NCBI GenBank assembly: GCA_017646485.1
Contig: JAGCML010000055.1
Coordinates: 1 to 9,530 of the forward strand
DNA from: Kiritimatiellia bacterium
GTDB taxonomy: Bacteria > Verrucomicrobiota > Kiritimatiellia > RFP12 > DVOR01
DNA length: 9,530 nucleotides
Direction: 5' to 3'
Shown: piece after piece, positions 6,618 to 9,530 of the stretch
How the letters are laid out: every line of letters starts with the position of its first letter
Position numbering within the stretch: position 1 is the stretch's first letter
Notes under the pieces: model-generated
Told to the model about the DNA's origin: nothing
Databases searched by the model: none
Seen by the model: only the letters and a program-made list of their open reading frames with translations
Program-made: the position numbers and the translations under genes

Positions 6618-7805
6618 ATGTTTACTGCCACATTAAAGCCAAAACGTGATCGTCCCACGCGCTTGGGGCATCCGTGGATTTTTTCGGGCGCGATTGATGC
6701 GATTGACGGCACACCTGCTTTGGGTGAACCCGTCCTCGTGCGTGCCGCTTCTGGGGAGATTCTGGGCGTCGGTGCATGGTCGCCAGAGTCTCAAATTCGC
6801 ATTCGCATGTGGCATTTCGGCAAGGAAACGCCCATCGACGAGGCCTTCTTCCATGAAAAGCTCGCCGCTGCTCTTGCGGTTCGTGCAGAGATGGCAACGC
6901 GCTTTAACACGAATGCATTGCGTATCGTCAATGCCGAAGCGGATGGCTTGCCTGGGATTACGATTGATCAATATGGCGATGTGCTCTCTGGACAGTTCGC
7001 CATCGCTGGAGCTGAGTGGGCTAAGCCGATGATTGTTCGCGAATTGATGGCCCTGACAGGTGCGAAGTCTTTCTACGAACGCAGTGACGTCGATGGTCGT
7101 GCGCGTGAGGGGTTGCCGCAAACCACAGGCTTGCTCGCTGGTGAAGAACCCCCAGAGCAGATTGTCATCCACGAGGGTGACGTCAAGTTTGGCGTGGATG
7201 TCCGTAAGGGACACAAGACGGGTTACTACTTAGACCAACGCGAAAGCCGTCGCATTGTGGCCTCTTATGCCGCAGGTCGGGATGTCTTAAACACCTTCTC
7301 GTATACTGGCGGCTTTGGGGTGGCAGCACAGAAGGCTGGCGCGAAGAGTGTCACCCATGTGGATATCTCCGCGCCTGCACTGGCGCAAGCTCGCATCAAT
7401 ACGACGCTCAATGGCTTTGCCGAAGATTCCGCCACCTTCTTGCAGGGGAATGTCTTCCAAGAACTCCGCGCTTTTCGTGATCGTGGACGTTCCTTTGGTT
7501 TGGTGATTCTTGACCCGCCGAAGTTCGCCGACACGCGCAGTCAAACCATGAAGGCGTTGCGTGGGTATAAGGATGTGAATTTGCTCGGGATTAAATTGGT
7601 CGAAAAGGGCGGTTGGCTCGCCACGTTCTCGTGTTCGGGTGCGATTACACCCGAACTCTTCCGCACGGTGGTGGCAGAGGCTGCGCACGATGCTGGACGT
7701 ACAGTGCGGATTGTCCAGGAATTACGTCAGGCCCCCGACCATGTGGAGGCGCTCACGTTCCCAGAAGGCTTGTATCTTAAAGGTTTACTCTGTCACGTGG
7801 AGTAA
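6618..7805 (+). CDS. rlmI: RlmI-like 23S rRNA (cytosine-C5) methyltransferase
   Basis: This is an S-adenosylmethionine-dependent methyltransferase of the RlmI/YccW family. In E. coli this family makes m5C1962 in 23S rRNA. The 395 residues match the family length (E. coli 396). A PUA-like RNA-binding domain is at about 1-75 (LGHPWIFSGAI 16-26). A central domain follows (NAEADGLPGITIDQYGD, split: NAEADGLPG 105-113, DQYGD 117-121). The Rossmann methyltransferase part has GYYLDQRESR (202-211), the SAM-binding NTFSYTGGFGVAA (225-237), an acidic ribose-binding Asp249, DPPKF (299-303), and the nucleophile loop FSCSG with Cys339. This is the catalytic cysteine expected of RlmI. The RlmK part of E. 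coli RlmKL shares the fold, but the PUA domain and length favour RlmI. It lies between rph and the hexose mutase with short gaps, and its only close functional link is RNA metabolism with rph. Confidence 0.9.
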   Translation: MFTATLKPKRDRPTRLGHPWIFSGAIDAIDGTPALGEPVLVRAASGEILGVGAWSPESQIRIRMWHFGKETPIDEAFFHEKLAAALAVRAEMATRFNTNALRIVNAEADGLPGITIDQYGDVLSGQFAIAGAEWAKPMIVRELMALTGAKSFYERSDVDGRAREGLPQTTGLLAGEEPPEQIVIHEGDVKFGVDVRKGHKTGYYLDQRESRRIVASYAAGRDVLNTFSYTGGFGVAAQKAGAKSVTHVDISAPALAQARINTTLNGFAEDSATFLQGNVFQELRAFRDRGRSFGLVILDPPKFADTRSQTMKALRGYKDVNLLGIKLVEKGGWLATFSCSGAITPELFRTVVAEAAHDAGRTVRIVQELRQAPDHVEALTFPEGLYLKGLLCHVE

Positions 7806-7828
7806 GGATCGTTTAAAGGAGAAACATC

Positions 7829-9190
7829 ATGACCGCATTTAAGGCATATGACATTCGTGGTATCTATGGCACAGAACTCACCGATACGCTCGCTTACCAA
7901 GTGGGGCGTTGCCTTCCGAAGATGTTGGGGGCCACAGAGATTCTCGTGGGTTACGATGCGCGCACATCTTCAATTACCCTTCGCGACGCATTGATTCGCG
8001 GTCTTACCGAAGCCGGCGCAAATGTCACCGACATGGGCTTGGCCACCACGCCGATGGTCTATTTCTTTACCGCTGAAAAGGGCTTTGGCGGTTCGGTCAT
8101 GATTACCGCTTCTCATAATCCACCCGAATACAATGGTCTCAAAGTCTCCAAGGCTGGCGCACGTCCTTGTGGTTACCACCTTGGCCTACGTGACGTGGAG
8201 TCGTGGATTGAAGCGGATGCGCTGCCGCCCGTGGCAACCACTCCTGGCACCGTCACCGCTGCAGACTATCGTGCAGAATACGTCGCCTGGTTGCGCAGCT
8301 TTGCAGGGGATCTCACGGGTCTCAACTATGCCGTGGACTGTTCTGACGGCGCAGCGGGGGTGATTGCGGCCGAACTCTTCACCGGTGCTGATGCGCTCAT
8401 GAATGCCACCCCAGATGGCACCTTCCCGCACCACGGCCCAAATCCCTTAGAACCCGAAAACTGTGCCCAACTCATCTCCGCCGTTCGCGAACGCGAACTT
8501 GATGTGGGGATTATCTTTGATGGTGACGCAGACCGCGTGATGTGCGTGGATGAGACCGGCACCTTCGTTCCGCCAGATGCCCTGATTCCGCTCTTTGCAG
8601 CATGGTTGCGCGAACATTTCCCCGTGGAGGGCATGGCGCCTGTCGTTGTGCATGACATTCGCACCTCCCGTGGCGTAATGGAAGTTCTCCACGAAACAGG
8701 CTTTGACCCCCTCATGGTGCGCGTGGGTGCCGCCTTTGCTAAAACCGCCCTCCGCGAAAAGAATGGACTCTGCGGTGGTGAAGTCGCAGGCCACTACTAC
8801 TTCCGCCACTTCCATTGGTGTGACAGTGGTGAACTCGCTGCCATCTTCCTCTTGGCCATTGTCGCTGAGGCTAAACGCCAAAATAAAACCTTCTCCCAAA
8901 TCCTCGCCCCTATTACGACACGCTATGCGCGTTCGGGCGAAGTCAATGTTCATGATATTGCAGACCGTGCAAGCGCCGTCGCACGCGTCGAAGCAGCTGT
9001 CACCCAACTCATCGGACCGCCCCAAAACAGAGCCGACTTTGACGGTGTACGCCTCGATTGGGCTGACGCATGGTTTGGGGTTCGCGCATCTAATACAGAA
9101 CCCATTCTGCGATTAGCCGGCGAAACACGTTCCCAAGCCACGCTTGATACCCTCATCGCCACCTCAAAAGCCGCCGCAATGGGCAATTAA
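7829..9190 (+). CDS. Phosphomannomutase/phosphoglucomutase (ManB/AlgC type)
   Basis: This is a cytosolic alpha-D-phosphohexomutase that interconverts hexose 6-phosphate and 1-phosphate. It supplies mannose-1-P for GDP-mannose and/or glucose-1-P for UDP- and dTDP-sugars used in LPS and exopolysaccharide. The 453 residues show all four active-site loops: phosphoserine Ser95 in TASHNPPEYNG (93-103), the metal site DGDADR (231-236), the sugar loop GGEVAGHYYF (316-325), and the phosphate loop RASNTEP (419-425). The N-terminal KAYDIRG (5-11) is typical of the bifunctional PMM/PGM branch rather than GlmM. In the sugar loop, Ala320 replaces the usual serine. AAAGGAG (7815-7821) lies 7 nt before the ATG, and the gap from the preceding stop is 23 nt, so it is the last gene of the rph operon. 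Substrate preference cannot be read from sequence, hence no symbol (manB, algC and cpsG are all used in this family). Confidence 0.93.
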   Translation: MTAFKAYDIRGIYGTELTDTLAYQVGRCLPKMLGATEILVGYDARTSSITLRDALIRGLTEAGANVTDMGLATTPMVYFFTAEKGFGGSVMITASHNPPEYNGLKVSKAGARPCGYHLGLRDVESWIEADALPPVATTPGTVTAADYRAEYVAWLRSFAGDLTGLNYAVDCSDGAAGVIAAELFTGADALMNATPDGTFPHHGPNPLEPENCAQLISAVRERELDVGIIFDGDADRVMCVDETGTFVPPDALIPLFAAWLREHFPVEGMAPVVVHDIRTSRGVMEVLHETGFDPLMVRVGAAFAKTALREKNGLCGGEVAGHYYFRHFHWCDSGELAAIFLLAIVAEAKRQNKTFSQILAPITTRYARSGEVNVHDIADRASAVARVEAAVTQLIGPPQNRADFDGVRLDWADAWFGVRASNTEPILRLAGETRSQATLDTLIATSKAAAMGN

Positions 9191-9230
9191 GAGCACCTGT
9201 GTGCTGTGGATTTCCCAGCACTTTGGGCTC
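9191..9230 (+). other. Long hairpin immediately after the mutase stop codon
   Basis: GAGC-a-CC (9191-9197) pairs with GGGCTC (9225-9230). A 3x3 internal loop (TGT/TTT) follows, then GTGCTG-t-GG (9201-9209) pairs with CCCAGCAC (9214-9221) around an ATTT loop. That is about 14 bp of mostly G-C pairs starting on the base after the TAA. No T run follows, so it is not a classical terminator. An alternative lower stem pairs GCACC (9193-9197) with GGTGC (9232-9236). It may protect the mRNA 3' end or be part of a small RNA. Confidence 0.6.
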
Positions 9231-9270
9231 GGGTGCATCTATCCGCAGCTGACGTCCCTCATATGGTAAG

Positions 9271-9301
9271 GCCCTTTTATTTAATAGGAAAGGGTGCTTT
9301 T
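9271..9301 (+). terminator. Probable intrinsic terminator of the rph operon
   Basis: CCCTTT (9272-9277) pairs with AAAGGG (9289-9294) around an 11-nt A/T-rich loop, followed by TGCTTTTGCTTTTC. The stem is short and the T tract is interrupted, so it is weaker than the other two terminators, but its position 80 nt after the last gene fits. Confidence 0.5.
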
Positions 9302-9324
9302 GCTTTTCTTTCTCGCTCAGATGA

Positions 9325-9488
9325 AAAGAGAAGAAGGCTAATATCAAAAAAGATTATCATATGATTATCAAATCGATTATCATATGATTTTCAAATCGAT
9401 TATCATATGATTTTCAAATCGAATATCATATGATTATTAAATCGATTTTCATATGATTATCTCCGTGAAGAAGGCTATTCTTCTCTTT
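9325..9488. repeat. Inverted and direct repeats bracketing the tandem array
   Basis: AAAGAGAAGAA (9325-9335) and TTCTTCTCTTT (9478-9488) are exact reverse complements of 11 bp. Overlapping them, GAAGAAGGCTA occurs at 9330-9340 and again in the same orientation at 9467-9477. A third partial copy, GAAGAAGG, is at 9511-9518. The right flank alone can fold as GAAGAA-GGCTA-TTCTTC (9467-9483). The repeats enclose the array at 9352-9461. Confidence 0.7.
9352..9461. repeat. A+T-rich tandem array, 23-bp unit, 4.8 copies
   Basis: Units begin at 9352, 9375, 9398 and 9421, and an 18-bp partial unit begins at 9444. Each consists of an 11-bp half, GATTATCATAT, and a 12-bp half, GATTWTCAAATC, so a GATTWTC-like heptamer recurs ten times (starts 9352, 9363, 9375, 9386, 9398, 9409, 9421, 9432, 9444, 9455) at alternating 11 and 12 bp. 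Eight heptamers are exact, and 9421 and 9432 have one change each. Every unit contains the palindrome ATCATATGAT, except that unit 5 has TTCATATGAT. The junctions form AATCGATT, except that the one entering unit 4 is AATCGAAT. The period is not a multiple of three and stop codons recur, so it is not coding. No spacers are present, so it is not CRISPR. Function unknown. Confidence 0.95.
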
Positions 9489-9490
9489 AA

Positions 9491-9508
9491 AGAAAGCTCT
9501 TCCTTTCT
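9491..9508 (+). other. Small hairpin at the window edge
   Basis: AGAAAG (9491-9496) pairs with CTTTCT (9503-9508) around CTCTTC. It is followed by GAAGAAGGGTGAAA and an ATG at 9525-9527, which could be the ribosome binding site and start of a gene running out of the window. Only two codons are visible, so no gene is called. Confidence 0.3.
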
Positions 9509-9530
9509 GTGAAGAAGGGTGAAAATGCTC

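Noticed and set aside
9153..9347. 64-codon minus-strand frame at the end of the mutase gene
   Set aside because: It spans the hairpin and terminator region and the 3' end of a real gene, with no ribosome binding site or recognisable domain.
9352..9461. CRISPR array
   Set aside because: The 23-bp units are joined head to tail without spacers, and no cas gene is in the window.
9325..9530. Chromosomal replication origin
   Set aside because: The region is A+T-rich with iterons, but no DnaA box of the TTATCCACA type is seen and no dnaA, dnaN or gidA gene is nearby. The idea is kept only as one of several possibilities for the array.

Overview
The window is a stretch of ordinary-looking chromosome from a Gram-negative (diderm) bacterium of medium G+C. 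LptD and its signal peptide imply an outer membrane with LPS. The RodA catalytic loop (SMNDFIF) and the minus-strand A/C-rich intergenic repeats (ACACACAG type) remind me of the PVC group (Verrucomicrobiota, Kiritimatiellota, Lentisphaerota). That placement is an impression from memory, not something the window proves.

Layout, all genes on the + strand. Bases 1-200 are a non-coding, A-poor, T/G-rich cluster of four degenerate repeat units. A good sigma70-type promoter (221-250) then drives tRNA-Tyr(GUA), which is followed by an intrinsic terminator. Next come rodA (peptidoglycan glycosyltransferase), rng (RNase E/G) and lptD (LPS transport to the outer leaflet), packed 23 nt apart and then overlapping by one base. 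A tRNA-Arg(UCU) begins 11 nt after lptD and is closed by a strong terminator at 5787-5820. A second operon follows: rph (RNase PH), an RlmI-like 23S rRNA m5C methyltransferase, and a phosphomannomutase/phosphoglucomutase. It has its own extended -10 promoter candidate, short gaps and strong Shine-Dalgarno sites. Bases 9191-9530 hold no recognisable gene. They contain a long hairpin directly after the last stop codon, a terminator-like hairpin, and an A+T-rich tandem array flanked by inverted and direct repeats.

The genes fall into two themes. Envelope: RodA builds the lateral wall, LptD inserts LPS, and the hexose mutase supplies activated-sugar precursors for LPS or exopolysaccharide. RNA: RNase G and RNase PH process rRNA, tRNA and mRNA, the RlmI homologue methylates 23S rRNA, and there are two tRNA genes.

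No gene here belongs to a defence system, mobile element or new enzyme family. The least explained signal is the array at 9352-9461. Its 23-bp units are each two halves, so a GATTWTC heptamer recurs ten times at alternating 11 and 12 bp, close to helical phase. The array sits between an exact 11-bp inverted repeat and an exact 11-bp direct repeat. Second in interest are the repeat cluster at 1-200 and the hairpin pair at 9191-9301, which could be a small RNA or simply a complex 3' UTR.
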